Shown: positions 54,761 through 63,370 of the stretch, one piece after another
Layout of the letters: each line of letters opens with the position of its first letter
Position numbering within the stretch: the first letter of the stretch is position 1
Assembly: GCA_003279605.1 (NCBI GenBank)
Contig: QCHF01000001.1
Coordinates: forward strand, 214,075 to 278,074
DNA length: 64,000 nucleotides
Direction: 5' to 3'
Source of the DNA: SAR86 cluster bacterium AG-390-O18
Lineage (GTDB): Bacteria > Pseudomonadota > Gammaproteobacteria > Magnimaribacterales > AG-339-G14
Position numbers and translations under genes: made by a program
The notes under the pieces: generated by a model
What the model was told of the DNA's origin: nothing
Database searches by the model: none
What the model saw: the letters and a program-made list of their open reading frames with translations, nothing else

Positions 54761-55574
54761 ACTATCTCTGTTCCTTACACTTTTTTCGATAAACTTAATT
54801 TCAGAAGAGCAGCTTTACTTGGTTGATTTAATTTTAATCAAATACCTTCCTGAATTTGAAACTAATGAAAAGTTTCTTTCTCCAGAACTCGATATCCCAG
54901 ATAATATAATTTTCCTTACCGAGTTTCCTTATCCCAAATTAGAAATTAATTCGTTACCGTTTAATCTTGAATATAGATTTCAAGACTTATTTATGTCCGT
55001 AAAAATCGAAGAAGAGTTAGATTTATCTATTTCTGAAGATGAAGTCCCAAGTAATATTGGAGCTATTCCAACCCTAGGGGTAAAAAAATCTGTATTTGAA
55101 ATTGATTCTGCCAGAGAATTTTCTCTATCAACTGAAGTTTCTAAAATTGCAAGAAGTAGAGACTTTAGGGTAATTTCTACAAAATCATGGTTCCAAAATA
55201 TAAAGGATAAAAGTGCATCTGAGCTTATTTTTATCGATAGTGATTTTTTTAAGGGGACAAGGATATTTGGTTTTTTTCAACTCTACAAAGAACGTTTTTT
55301 ACACTTCAATACAAAACTATATCTTTCTGAATTAGATCCTTTATTTACTCAAGATGAAAGATTAATGCTTGGAAAAAATGTTTTCAATGAAGAAAAAGAG
55401 CTAGATATATATGAAGAAAAAAATCAAAAAGTTCTCTACGAAGTCGTGCACTCAAAAAAATTTCGAAGTGGTGAGCTACACTATGTAGATCATCCAAAAT
55501 TTGGGATGCTTATAAAGCTTACTAAAGCTCAGAAAGAGATTTCTTCTCCTGATAGTGTTTTAACAAAGAATTAA
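54750..55574 (+). CDS. CsiV family protein (peptidoglycan-binding, exported)
   Basis: A 274-residue protein with a signal peptide (MKYKLSLFLTLFSINLISEE). Its body matches the CsiV pattern: a starting strand (LYLVDLILIKY), RIFGFFQLYKERFLHFN, and the C-terminal SKKFRSGELHYVDHPKFGMLIKL. In Vibrio, CsiV binds peptidoglycan and activates LpoA-dependent PBP1a; the same role here is inference. I place the start at ATG 54750, overlapping mfd by 11 bases; the in-frame TTG at 54741 would put Met-Ile-Arg before the signal. The mfd-csiV order is common in gammaproteobacteria. The 3' end overlaps sbcB by 53 bases. Confidence 0.8.
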   Translation: MKYKLSLFLTLFSINLISEEQLYLVDLILIKYLPEFETNEKFLSPELDIPDNIIFLTEFPYPKLEINSLPFNLEYRFQDLFMSVKIEEELDLSISEDEVPSNIGAIPTLGVKKSVFEIDSAREFSLSTEVSKIARSRDFRVISTKSWFQNIKDKSASELIFIDSDFFKGTRIFGFFQLYKERFLHFNTKLYLSELDPLFTQDERLMLGKNVFNEEKELDIYEEKNQKVLYEVVHSKKFRSGELHYVDHPKFGMLIKLTKAQKEISSPDSVLTKN

Positions 55575-56937
55575 TAATTTCCAATTTATCCTGTTCTTTA
55601 TTTTCTTCTGCCTCAATTTTTAATGAGTTGGTTCTTGAAATTGCTTTCTCCAAAGTCATTTTCCAAGGTCCATTTGTTAAAAGTCGCTCCTTTAAAAATT
55701 CATGATAATTATCCTGTTCTTTATTAGAGGAAAATTCAGGTTTTAAATAGTTGATGAGCCTTTGAGAGAGCTCTCTATACCTTTCATCTTCAAACCCATT
55801 TAGGAGTTTTGCTTTTTCTGCCCAAGTAGATATTTCAAATCTTTCCATCCAAAGTTTGTCACTATTTGAGGGAAATCTCTCATATACCTTTTGTTCTATA
55901 TATTTGTTAGGAGGATATTCTCTTTGATTGATAGATAATAATTCACAAATTCTATTTTGAAAGTCTGTATTCTCAATTACTTGCTGAGCCCTTGATTCTA
56001 ACAATTTTAGTGGTGAGTCAAGAAATTCTTCGATATTTGTAATTTTGTCTGCTGGCATCAAAGGTATGCTTTTATTTATTGAAATTGTTTTAAGCCCTCC
56101 CCCGGCTCCAAATTGTTCCGATAATTCATAATCTGACATATCAAACATTTTTTTTGGATCAAAATATAAATCTATCAACGCAACCTGATTAGGTTGATTG
56201 GGATTTTGTCCACACGAAATTACAGGATAGATGTATTTTTTCTTCCGATAGATTTCACCTAAAATAGAGAAAGGATTGGACTTAGTCAGCTCAATATTTC
56301 CATTTTTTGAAGATCCTTTTACAGCTGCATCTAATGCTTCAAGCGCATGCTTTTTAATTTTTTTCATCAAATTAATCATCAGCATACAATCAACAATTGC
56401 ATCGTGAGCATTTTCTACGGAAATATTATTCTCTTTAGCTAAATCAGTTAATTTCAAGCTTATATTTTTATCCTCATCTTGAGGAACTTTTATTTTTGAA
56501 CTATAAAAATTTCCAATTATCTGAAATAGACTCATGAGATCAAGTCTGCGATTACCATTTGTGTTGGTTATATAGGGCTCAAAAAGATTCCAATAAAACT
56601 GCCTTCTAACAAGTTCTTCGTCAAATCGATGGCCATTATATGAGACGAATATTAAGTTTTTCTCTTTTCCCCACGATAACCATTTATCTCTTAATTCTTT
56701 CATCATCTCAAAATGAGAGTGACCTGATTCAAGACATTCGATTTGTTTATGTACCAAAAATGCATCTGGAGAAGGAACTATCCATGGAAGAACTTTCGAA
56801 CTCAGGTTAAGCTCTTCGAGTACGTTGAAATTACTATCCGTTAACACACATCCAATCTGAATGATTTGAGAGAAATTTATATCTAGCCCAGTTGTTTCCG
56901 TATCATAGAAAACATAAAGATCGTCTGATCCAACCAT
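55522..56937 (-). CDS. sbcB: Exodeoxyribonuclease I
   Basis: 3'-to-5' single-strand DNA exonuclease acting in recombination and mismatch repair. The 471 residues match E. coli ExoI in length. The DEDD nuclease residues are visible in FYDTETTGLD, SYNGHRFDEELVRRQFYWN and VENAHDAIVDCMLMI. The C-terminal SH3-like and helical domains follow. Convergent with csiV, the coding ends overlapping by 53 bases. Confidence 0.94.
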   Translation of the reverse strand: MVGSDDLYVFYDTETTGLDINFSQIIQIGCVLTDSNFNVLEELNLSSKVLPWIVPSPDAFLVHKQIECLESGHSHFEMMKELRDKWLSWGKEKNLIFVSYNGHRFDEELVRRQFYWNLFEPYITNTNGNRRLDLMSLFQIIGNFYSSKIKVPQDEDKNISLKLTDLAKENNISVENAHDAIVDCMLMINLMKKIKKHALEALDAAVKGSSKNGNIELTKSNPFSILGEIYRKKKYIYPVISCGQNPNQPNQVALIDLYFDPKKMFDMSDYELSEQFGAGGGLKTISINKSIPLMPADKITNIEEFLDSPLKLLESRAQQVIENTDFQNRICELLSINQREYPPNKYIEQKVYERFPSNSDKLWMERFEISTWAEKAKLLNGFEDERYRELSQRLINYLKPEFSSNKEQDNYHEFLKERLLTNGPWKMTLEKAISRTNSLKIEAEENKEQDKLEIINSLLKHYQEKKSLSEL

Positions 56938-56975
56938 TTTTAAATTATAAGGGAAACAAACGTCAAATTTAGACG

Positions 56976-57560
56976 TTATTTGTAAAATGCATTATCTTTA
57001 AAAGAATGATCTGTAGAGTCAATTATTTCCGTTATCTCAGGAATGTTATCTTTTAAAGTCTTTTCAACCCCATTTTTAAGAGTAAGGTCAACCATGCCGC
57101 AACCTTGACAGCCACCACCGAATCTCAAAACAGCTTTGCTTGAATCAATAACCTCTACAAGGCTTACTTCACCTCCATGAGACGCAAGCGAGGGATTTAT
57201 CTCACTATATAAATAATAATTTATTTTTTCTTCTATAGAACTATCTTCTTTCAAACTCGGTACTTTTGCATTGGGAGCTCTGATTGTAAGTTGTCCACCA
57301 AATTTATCAGGATGATAATCAACCTTACAATCTTCTAAAAAAGGAAGGCTTTCATTTTCAAGATAAACAGAAAGATCTCCAACTTCCATTAAGATATCAT
57401 CATCATCCTCTTCGCCGACTTTACAATAAACAATACATGTTTCGGCCCTCAAAGTTCCGGGGTCAGAAACGAAAATTTTAATGTTTGTTTCTTCTTCTTG
57501 ACTATTAAGTAAGTCTTGAAGGTAAGTTACAGCAGAATCTGAGATTGTAACCACAGACAT
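56976..57560 (-). CDS. nfuA: Fe/S biogenesis protein NfuA
   Basis: Carries and delivers [4Fe-4S] clusters to target enzymes under stress or low iron. The 194 residues combine a degenerate A-type N-terminal domain (about 1-95) with the NifU-like C-terminal domain holding the cluster ligands Cys-X2-Cys in RFGGGCQGCGMVDLTLKNGVE. It ends just downstream of etfA on the same strand (3-base gap), suggesting co-transcription with etfBA; ETF-QO, encoded next to them, itself needs a [4Fe-4S] cluster. Confidence 0.93.
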   Translation of the reverse strand: MSVVTISDSAVTYLQDLLNSQEEETNIKIFVSDPGTLRAETCIVYCKVGEEDDDDILMEVGDLSVYLENESLPFLEDCKVDYHPDKFGGQLTIRAPNAKVPSLKEDSSIEEKINYYLYSEINPSLASHGGEVSLVEVIDSSKAVLRFGGGCQGCGMVDLTLKNGVEKTLKDNIPEITEIIDSTDHSFKDNAFYK

Positions 57561-57563
57561 ATT

Positions 57564-58493
57564 TTATATTTTTGACTCCATTTCAGGTAAAGCGGTAAAT
57601 AAGTCTGCAACTAATCCATAATCTGCAACTTGAAAGATAGGCGCATCTTCATCCTTGTTAATTGCAACAATAACTTTGCTGTCTTTCATTCCAGCTAAGT
57701 GCTGAATTGCACCTGAAATACCAACAGCAATATATAGATTAGGAGCTACTATTTTTCCAGTTTGACCTACTTGATAGTCGTTAGGAACAAATCCTGAGTC
57801 AACTGCTGCTCTTGAAGCTCCTATAGCTGCACCCAATTTATCTGCTATACCTTCAAGTAAAGTAAAGTTATCCCCATTTTGCATACCTCTCCCTCCTGAA
57901 ATAACCACTTCAGCTGCTGTTAGTTCAGGACGGTCTGATTTAGCCAATTCTTCTTTGATAAATTCAGATATACCAGCATCATTTACTTCTTCTAATTTTA
58001 AAATTTCGGCACTACTAGAACCTTTAGTGGCTGCATCAAATGCAGTAGTTCTGACAGTGATTACTTTTTTTGAATCCGATGATTGGACAGTAGCTATACA
58101 ATTTCCAGCATAAATCGGTCTTTGAAAAGTATCTTCTGACTCAACCGAACTGATATCTGAAATTTGAGCCACATCCAAAAGGGCAGCAACTCTTGGCATA
58201 TAATTTTTACCATTAGTAGTTGCAGGAGCCAAAATCGAAGAATATTCATCGCTAACGTTTTTGATTAGGTTTGCGATATTTTCTGCAAGAAAATTTTCAT
58301 ACTCTTTTGAATCAATATACAAAACTTTTGAAATTCCTTCACAGGTAGCTGCTTCTTCAGCAACTGAGTTACAATCTGAACCGGCAACTAGCACATGAAT
58401 ATCACTATCCAGCTTCGAGGCTGCGCTTATTGTGTTTTGTGTTGAGATCTTTAGCTCTTTGTTATCGTGTTCTGCTATTACTAATGCTGTCAT
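57564..58493 (-). CDS. etfA: Electron transfer flavoprotein alpha subunit
   Basis: FAD-binding subunit of ETF, which collects electrons from acyl-CoA dehydrogenases. The 309 residues end with the characteristic FAD domain: [42 protein letters not shown], and [26 protein letters not shown]. Overlaps etfB by 4 bases (ATGA). Confidence 0.96.
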   Translation of the reverse strand: MTALVIAEHDNKELKISTQNTISAASKLDSDIHVLVAGSDCNSVAEEAATCEGISKVLYIDSKEYENFLAENIANLIKNVSDEYSSILAPATTNGKNYMPRVAALLDVAQISDISSVESEDTFQRPIYAGNCIATVQSSDSKKVITVRTTAFDAATKGSSSAEILKLEEVNDAGISEFIKEELAKSDRPELTAAEVVISGGRGMQNGDNFTLLEGIADKLGAAIGASRAAVDSGFVPNDYQVGQTGKIVAPNLYIAVGISGAIQHLAGMKDSKVIVAINKDEDAPIFQVADYGLVADLFTALPEMESKI

Positions 58494-59242
58494 GAAATCA
58501 CCTTTGCTTCATTTTTTAATTTTTCAACCAATTGGTCGACAGATTCAACAATTATACCCGCCTCTCTTTCTGGAGGAGGAGAAACTTTCAAAGTAGAAAT
58601 TCTTGGATTTAAATCTACTCCGAGATCGTCAGATTTAATAACTTCTAAGGGTTTTTGCTTTGCTTTCATTATATTTGGTAAAGAGGCATATCTTGGTTCA
58701 TTAAGTCTTAAATCAGATGTAACTACTGCAGGTAAGTTGATAGAAATAGTTTGAAGACCACCATCTACTTCTCTTGTAACGACTGCCTTTTCTCCTTCAA
58801 TTTTAAGCTCTGAAGCGAAAGTTGCTTGTGGATAATTCATCAGAGCAGCTAACATTTGTCCGGTTTGATTATTGTCTCCGTCAATAGCTTGCTTACCCAT
58901 GATAATAAGATTTGGAGATTCTTTCTCAACGATAGCCTTAAGGACTTTTGAGATACCTAGAGGTTCAACTTCTAGATCAGTTTCAACTAAAATAGCTCTA
59001 TCTGCTCCTAAAGCAAGAGCTGTCCTAAGTTGTTCTTGGGTATTTTCAGCTCCAACAGTCACTGCAATGATTTCAGTAGCAGAACCAGCTTCTTTAAGTC
59101 TTACAGCTTCTTCAACTGCAATTTCACAGAAAGGATTTATAGCCATTTTTACATTGTTAAGGTCTACGCCCGATTCGTCAGCTTTTGGCCTAACTTTTAC
59201 GTTGTAATCAACAACTCTTTTTATTGGTACTAAAATTTTCAT
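58490..59242 (-). CDS. etfB: Electron transfer flavoprotein beta subunit
   Basis: AMP-binding subunit that pairs with EtfA. The 250 residues begin [18 protein letters not shown] and contain [36 protein letters not shown] and the recognition-loop region [19 protein letters not shown]. First gene of etfB-etfA-(nfuA). It is divergent from the ETF-quinone oxidoreductase gene with 135 bases between, so all ETF functions could be controlled from one intergenic region. Confidence 0.96.
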   Translation of the reverse strand: MKILVPIKRVVDYNVKVRPKADESGVDLNNVKMAINPFCEIAVEEAVRLKEAGSATEIIAVTVGAENTQEQLRTALALGADRAILVETDLEVEPLGISKVLKAIVEKESPNLIIMGKQAIDGDNNQTGQMLAALMNYPQATFASELKIEGEKAVVTREVDGGLQTISINLPAVVTSDLRLNEPRYASLPNIMKAKQKPLEVIKSDDLGVDLNPRISTLKVSPPPEREAGIIVESVDQLVEKLKNEAKVIS

Positions 59243-59297
59243 ATATTACCCTTATAATGGTTAGTGGAATAACTCAAGAAGCATATATTCTATAGGA

Positions 59298-59313
59298 TGA
59301 TGACTTTTCATCA
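59298..59313. promoter_or_regulatory. Possible operator between etfB and ETF-QO genes
   Basis: Perfect 6-base inverted repeat TGATGA / TCATCA with a 4-base CTTT spacer, near the middle of the divergent intergenic region. A fatty-acid-responsive regulator binding here could control both directions, but the arms are short and no regulator gene is adjacent. Confidence 0.3.
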
Positions 59314-59377
59314 AAGTATTAAAATATTACTAATTAAATGGGTTATATCTTAATAATTAGCCTACATGAGATGAATT

Positions 59378-61048
59378 ATGAATGAACAGGTTGAAAGAGA
59401 TGTCATGGAATATGATGTTCTCATTATTGGCGGAGGCCCTTCAGGGCTATCTTCAGCCATTAAAGTTAAGCAATTAGCAAGCGCTGAAGGAAAAGATGTT
59501 TCTGTGTGTGTTCTTGAAAAAGGCTCTGAAATTGGTGCTCACATTCTTTCGGGAAATGTATTTGAACCCACCGCATTAAACGAATTAATTCCTGATTGGA
59601 AAGAAAAAGAAGCACCTTTAAATTCTCCTGCAACTAAAGATATTGTCAAATTCATGATTTCTGGAAATTCTTCTATCAACATACCATTTCCTAGTTTTTT
59701 GATTCCAACATTTAACAATCATGGAAATTACGTAATGAGTTTGGCTAATTTTACAAGATGGTTAGCCTCACAGGCTGAATCTTTAGGAGTTGAAATTTTT
59801 CCTGGATTTACGGCTGCCGAAGTGATTTTTGAAGAGAATATCGTAAAAGGAGTTCTTACTGGTGAAATGGGAATTTCTAAAGATGGCGAAAAGAAACCTT
59901 CTTATCAGCCATCTATGGAACTTAGAGGCAAATATACTGTATTCGCAGAAGGTTGCAGAGGACATTTAGGTAAGCAGTTAATTAAAAAGTACAATCTAGA
60001 TGAAAACAGAGACCCTCAGCATTACGGAATTGGCTTTAAAGAAATATGGGATATTGCTCCTGAAGATCATAAAGAAGGAACTGTAATGCATACTATGGGT
60101 TGGCCAAGTAATGGAACTATTTCAGGATCTTATTTTTATCACGGGGAAAACAATCAAGTCTATCTTGGTTACGTAGTTCCATTGGATTATGATAATCCAC
60201 ATTTAAGTCCATTCGATGAATTCCAACAATGGAAACAACATAAAGATATTAAAAAGATTCTCGAAAAAGGAAAAAGAGTTGCCTACGGAGCAAGAGCATT
60301 AATAAAAGGCGGTTATCAATCAAGACCAAAAATGTCTTTTCCTGGAGGGTTATTGGTTGGGGACAACGCTGGTACACTTAATTTTCCAAAAATTAAGGGT
60401 ACTCATACAGCAATGAAGTCAGGAATGATTGCAGCCGAGACGATTTACGAAGCTCTTTTAAAAGATTCAGTCGGTGAAGATTTGATTTCATATGAAGAGA
60501 AATTTACAAATTCTTGGGTAAATAAAGAATTGCATAAAGCTAGAAACTGGGGACCTTTTTTACACAATGGATTGAAATGGGGTTTCAAGGGGCTATTGGG
60601 TGTTGCCTTAGCTGCGGTTGATCAATTTATCTTTAGAGGCAAACTTCCATTTACATTAAATCACCCTACTCCTGATTACGCGTGTTTAAAAAAAGCTTCT
60701 GAGTCTAAGAAAATAGATTATCCAAAACCCGATGGCGTTGTAAGTTTTGATAAATTGTCTTCTGTGTTTCTTTCTAATACCAACCATGAAGAAGATCAGC
60801 CTTGCCATTTAACCTTAAAAGATGCTTCTATTCCTATTTCCGTCAATCTTCCTGATTACGACGAACCAGCTCAAAGATATTGTCCTGCAGGAGTATATGA
60901 AGTTATTGAAAAAGACGGGGAACAGAAATTTCAGATTAATGCTCAAAATTGTGTGCATTGCAAAACATGTGATATCAAGGATCCAAGTCAGAACATTGTT
61001 TGGGTAACCCCTGAAGGTATGGGTGGGCCTAATTATCCAAATATGTAA
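59378..61048 (+). CDS. Electron transfer flavoprotein-ubiquinone oxidoreductase
   Basis: Membrane-associated flavoprotein that passes electrons from reduced ETF to ubiquinone. The 556 residues contain the FAD motif VLIIGGGPSGLSSAIK (residues 14-29), EKGSEIGAHILSGNVF, GCRGHLGKQLIKKYNL, and a C-terminal [4Fe-4S] ferredoxin-like domain with RYCPAGVYEV and NAQNCVHCKTCDIKDPSQNI. Full length with all four cluster cysteines. The start ATG is the first of two nearby Met codons. Its stop codon lies inside the following hairpin terminator. Confidence 0.95.
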   Translation: MNEQVERDVMEYDVLIIGGGPSGLSSAIKVKQLASAEGKDVSVCVLEKGSEIGAHILSGNVFEPTALNELIPDWKEKEAPLNSPATKDIVKFMISGNSSINIPFPSFLIPTFNNHGNYVMSLANFTRWLASQAESLGVEIFPGFTAAEVIFEENIVKGVLTGEMGISKDGEKKPSYQPSMELRGKYTVFAEGCRGHLGKQLIKKYNLDENRDPQHYGIGFKEIWDIAPEDHKEGTVMHTMGWPSNGTISGSYFYHGENNQVYLGYVVPLDYDNPHLSPFDEFQQWKQHKDIKKILEKGKRVAYGARALIKGGYQSRPKMSFPGGLLVGDNAGTLNFPKIKGTHTAMKSGMIAAETIYEALLKDSVGEDLISYEEKFTNSWVNKELHKARNWGPFLHNGLKWGFKGLLGVALAAVDQFIFRGKLPFTLNHPTPDYACLKKASESKKIDYPKPDGVVSFDKLSSVFLSNTNHEEDQPCHLTLKDASIPISVNLPDYDEPAQRYCPAGVYEVIEKDGEQKFQINAQNCVHCKTCDIKDPSQNIVWVTPEGMGGPNYPNM

Positions 61049-61078
61049 AAGGCCAATTTTAAATCAGCCTTTTACATA
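61042..61078. terminator. Bidirectional hairpin terminator overlapping the ETF-QO stop codon
   Basis: Perfect 12-base stem TATGTAAAAGGC / GCCTTTTACATA with a 13-base AT-rich loop. The TAA stop of the ETF-QO gene lies in the left arm. The convergent exported-protein gene ends 5 bases further on, so one hairpin can end both transcripts. Confidence 0.75.
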
Positions 61079-61082
61079 AAAT

Positions 61083-61460
61083 TTATTTCGATGAAGTAGT
61101 AATAAAGGTCATAAAAGATTCTTGGCAAGTATAAACAGACTGATATAACTCACCGAAAGTTTGTCCATCTTTTGATGAAGTAAACCATTCAATAGCTTTA
61201 CCGTAATCTTCTGCTGTAGGTGAAATTCCTATCCAATTTACAGATCCTGGCTTAATAGGAATTTGTTGAAAGCCAGCATGAGCTTTGTAAGAATTCGATA
61301 AGCCAGCTTTTTTTAAATATGTAGAAAACGTATCCATCATATTTGATAAGTCTTCTAAAGTTTTACCTTTATTGATTTGGCATTCATAAATTTCAACAAC
61401 AGGACCGCTAAAGCCGATTGATGATAATCCCAACATTACAATAAAAATTAGTTTTTTCAT
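61083..61460 (-). CDS. Exported protein of unknown function, single alpha/beta-barrel-like unit
   Basis: A 125-residue protein with a signal peptide (residues 1-18, MKKLIFIVMLGLSSIGFS) and a mature part that looks like one alpha+beta unit: strand VVEIYECQI, helix, then strand WIGISPTAEDYGKAIEWF and a final CQESFMTF helix. It resembles the second half of the two exported proteins at 19.9-21.3 kb, including a cysteine near the C-terminus. Function unknown. A ribosome site AAGGAG precedes the start (complement of about 61465-61470). Confidence 0.7.
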   Translation of the reverse strand: MKKLIFIVMLGLSSIGFSGPVVEIYECQINKGKTLEDLSNMMDTFSTYLKKAGLSNSYKAHAGFQQIPIKPGSVNWIGISPTAEDYGKAIEWFTSSKDGQTFGELYQSVYTCQESFMTFITTSSK

Positions 61461-61513
61461 TTTTTCTCCTTATGTAGTTAAATATGCTTTGATATTAATA
61501 TAGTTAAAAAAAT

Positions 61514-61816
61514 ATGAAAAATTTAGTTATCGTTGAGTTCCCAGCAAAAAAAGAAAAATTTGAAGATTTAAAAAATACTCTTAAAGAAGCATTAGTAGAC
61601 ACCAGGGCTTTTGAAGGATGTATTTCCATAGATACTTATGAAGATATCTCAACAAGTACTATCTATTTGATAGAAGATTGGGAATCATTGGATAATCATT
61701 TGAACTATGCAAATTGGCGAGCAGAAACAGGATTGGCTGATGTCTTAGAGCCCTTGCTTGAAGGAGGGGCAGCTAGTTTAAAAATGATTAGATGCGGAGA
61801 AAAATTAGATATTTAA
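61514..61816 (+). CDS. ABM-domain (putative quinol monooxygenase-like) protein
   Basis: A 100-residue cytoplasmic protein with the antibiotic-biosynthesis-monooxygenase fold: strand MKNLVIVEFPAKK, helix FEDLKNTLKEAL, TRAFEGCISIDTYEDI, then YLIEDWESLDNHLNYANWR, the E-x-W-x-s-x-x-x-l-x-x-H pattern of the family. Related proteins degrade quinols or act as stress-linked detoxifiers; the exact role is unknown. It is divergent from the small exported protein (53 bases) and convergent with the DUF1285 gene. Confidence 0.8.
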   Translation: MKNLVIVEFPAKKEKFEDLKNTLKEALVDTRAFEGCISIDTYEDISTSTIYLIEDWESLDNHLNYANWRAETGLADVLEPLLEGGAASLKMIRCGEKLDI

Positions 61817-61817
61817 T

Positions 61818-62384
61818 CTATATGACTTTGCCTAAAGAAAAAACGTCATCACCGGAAATAATTTCTAATTCGTGAGTTTTGGAATTTAATTTAGCTTCCT
61901 CGACCAATTGATAAAAAACATTTCTGCTGATCAAAGCTTCCAAATTTTTTCTAACTAAAATATAGGGCGAAGGCTCTTGAGTATCTTCATTAATTTCAAC
62001 TCTAAGAGGGTTCTCATTACTTAATGTAACAATATCATCTACATTGGTTTGAAATAAAAAAACTCCTTTGCCATCTATTACTTCTTTATTAAAAGTCTTT
62101 ATTACAAATGGCTTGTCTTCAACTTTAAGTTGAATTTTTTCGACGGGAGTTACGAGGTAATAAAAACCATCATCATCAAATCTAATAACGGTACTGAAAA
62201 GCTTAACCATTTTTTCCCTTCCTATTGGAGAGTTTTTAAAAAACCATTTTCCGTCTCTTGTAATCTTCATATCAACATTTTCACAAAGAGGCGGATTCCA
62301 TTTTTCTACTGGTGGCAATTCATTATTTTTTTGAGCCTCTAAAATGGATTGAAATAAGGAACTGGTATTTATTTCTTTAGTCAT
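61818..62384 (-). CDS. DUF1285 family protein
   Basis: A 188-residue protein with the conserved PPVEKWNPPLC and ITRDGKWFFKNSPIGREKMVKLFSTVIRFDDDGFYYL segments that define DUF1285 (given here in two parts of the same region). Cytoplasmic, function unknown. Its ATG overlaps the murB stop by 4 bases, so it is co-translated in a kdsB-murB-DUF1285 operon. Confidence 0.85.
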   Translation of the reverse strand: MTKEINTSSLFQSILEAQKNNELPPVEKWNPPLCENVDMKITRDGKWFFKNSPIGREKMVKLFSTVIRFDDDGFYYLVTPVEKIQLKVEDKPFVIKTFNKEVIDGKGVFLFQTNVDDIVTLSNENPLRVEINEDTQEPSPYILVRKNLEALISRNVFYQLVEEAKLNSKTHELEIISGDDVFSLGKVI

Positions 62385-63370
62385 AAAATTATTGTAGGTT
62401 CTTCTTCCAACCTAATATTGTATTTAGTCAAAACTATAGTCTTTATTTTATTCTTTAACTTTAAGATTGAATTTGGCTTTTTATCTTCGTTGATTAACAC
62501 TAAAGAATGTTTTTTTGAGACTCGTGCTTTATTAAGTTGCAATCCTTTAAGATTACATCTTTCAATAAGCCATGCAGCAGAAACTTTTATTAATGCGTTA
62601 TGTTTATAAAATTTTATATCAGCCTCCTTTGCAATAAGTCTTTTTAAATCTTTTTTCTCGATTAATGGATTTTTAAAGAAACTTCCCACATTTGGCTTTG
62701 TTAGATAGTTTTCTAATTTCTGGTTACGAATTTTTAAAACAATTTCTCTTAGTTCAGATGCTTTCTTAAACCTATAAACTTTTAAATCTTGATATGAATT
62801 ATTTGCGATAAATTTATTTTTTAATTTAAAAAAGACATTTTTAATAAATAAATGTTTATTTTTTTTAAAAACTGAATTTCTATAATCAAAATTACAATTT
62901 ATTTTATTTAGAGTTTCAACATTTCCCGTCCTAAAATTAAAAACTTCAATGTGTTCGATATAATTAGAAATTTCTTCTCCATAAGCGCCAATATTTTGAA
63001 TTGGACCAGCTCCAACGGTTCCAGGTATACCTGATAGATTTTCTAAACCATAAAGAGAATTTTTGATACAAAACGAAACAAACCTATCCCATTTGTAGCC
63101 ACTGGAAACTTTTACTTTATTTTTATATATCTTTTTTTCTTTTTTATATAAATTTTTAATGATGAGCCCATCAAAAGGTTTTGTAAAAACAACATTAGTT
63201 CCCTCCCCCAATATTAGGAATTTAATTTTGTTTTTCTTTATAAATTGAAAAGCTTCTTTTATATCAGAATCTGTTTTGCATTCTATGTAGTATTTTGCTT
63301 TTACAGATATCTGTAGAGAATTAAACTTACTAAGATTTTTATTTGTAACTACTTTTTTTTGCAATTTCAT
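62381..63370 (-). CDS. murB: UDP-N-acetylenolpyruvoylglucosamine reductase MurB
   Basis: NADPH- and FAD-dependent enzyme making UDP-N-acetylmuramic acid for peptidoglycan. The 329 residues show FLILGEGTNVVFTK, the FAD motif NLSGIPGTVGAGPIQNIGAYG, catalytic Ser in NVGSFFKNPL and catalytic Glu in RLEEEPTI at the end; the E. coli-type (type I) layout. Sequence is Lys- and Asn-rich with low G+C even for this window. It overlaps kdsB by 32 bases, longer than the usual 4. The murB-kdsB association is shared with Pseudomonas. Confidence 0.93.
   Translation of the reverse strand: MKLQKKVVTNKNLSKFNSLQISVKAKYYIECKTDSDIKEAFQFIKKNKIKFLILGEGTNVVFTKPFDGLIIKNLYKKEKKIYKNKVKVSSGYKWDRFVSFCIKNSLYGLENLSGIPGTVGAGPIQNIGAYGEEISNYIEHIEVFNFRTGNVETLNKINCNFDYRNSVFKKNKHLFIKNVFFKLKNKFIANNSYQDLKVYRFKKASELREIVLKIRNQKLENYLTKPNVGSFFKNPLIEKKDLKRLIAKEADIKFYKHNALIKVSAAWLIERCNLKGLQLNKARVSKKHSLVLINEDKKPNSILKLKNKIKTIVLTKYNIRLEEEPTIIL

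Noticed and set aside
46947-58060. Further TGACAGT matches resembling the TetR half-site (for example near 46947 and 58051)
   Set aside because: They are single half-sites inside coding sequence of nqrA and etfA with no inverted partner at the right spacing.
58872-59207. 111-residue open frame antisense to etfB
   Set aside because: Fully within etfB; Ser/Thr-rich shadow translation without any recognisable motif.
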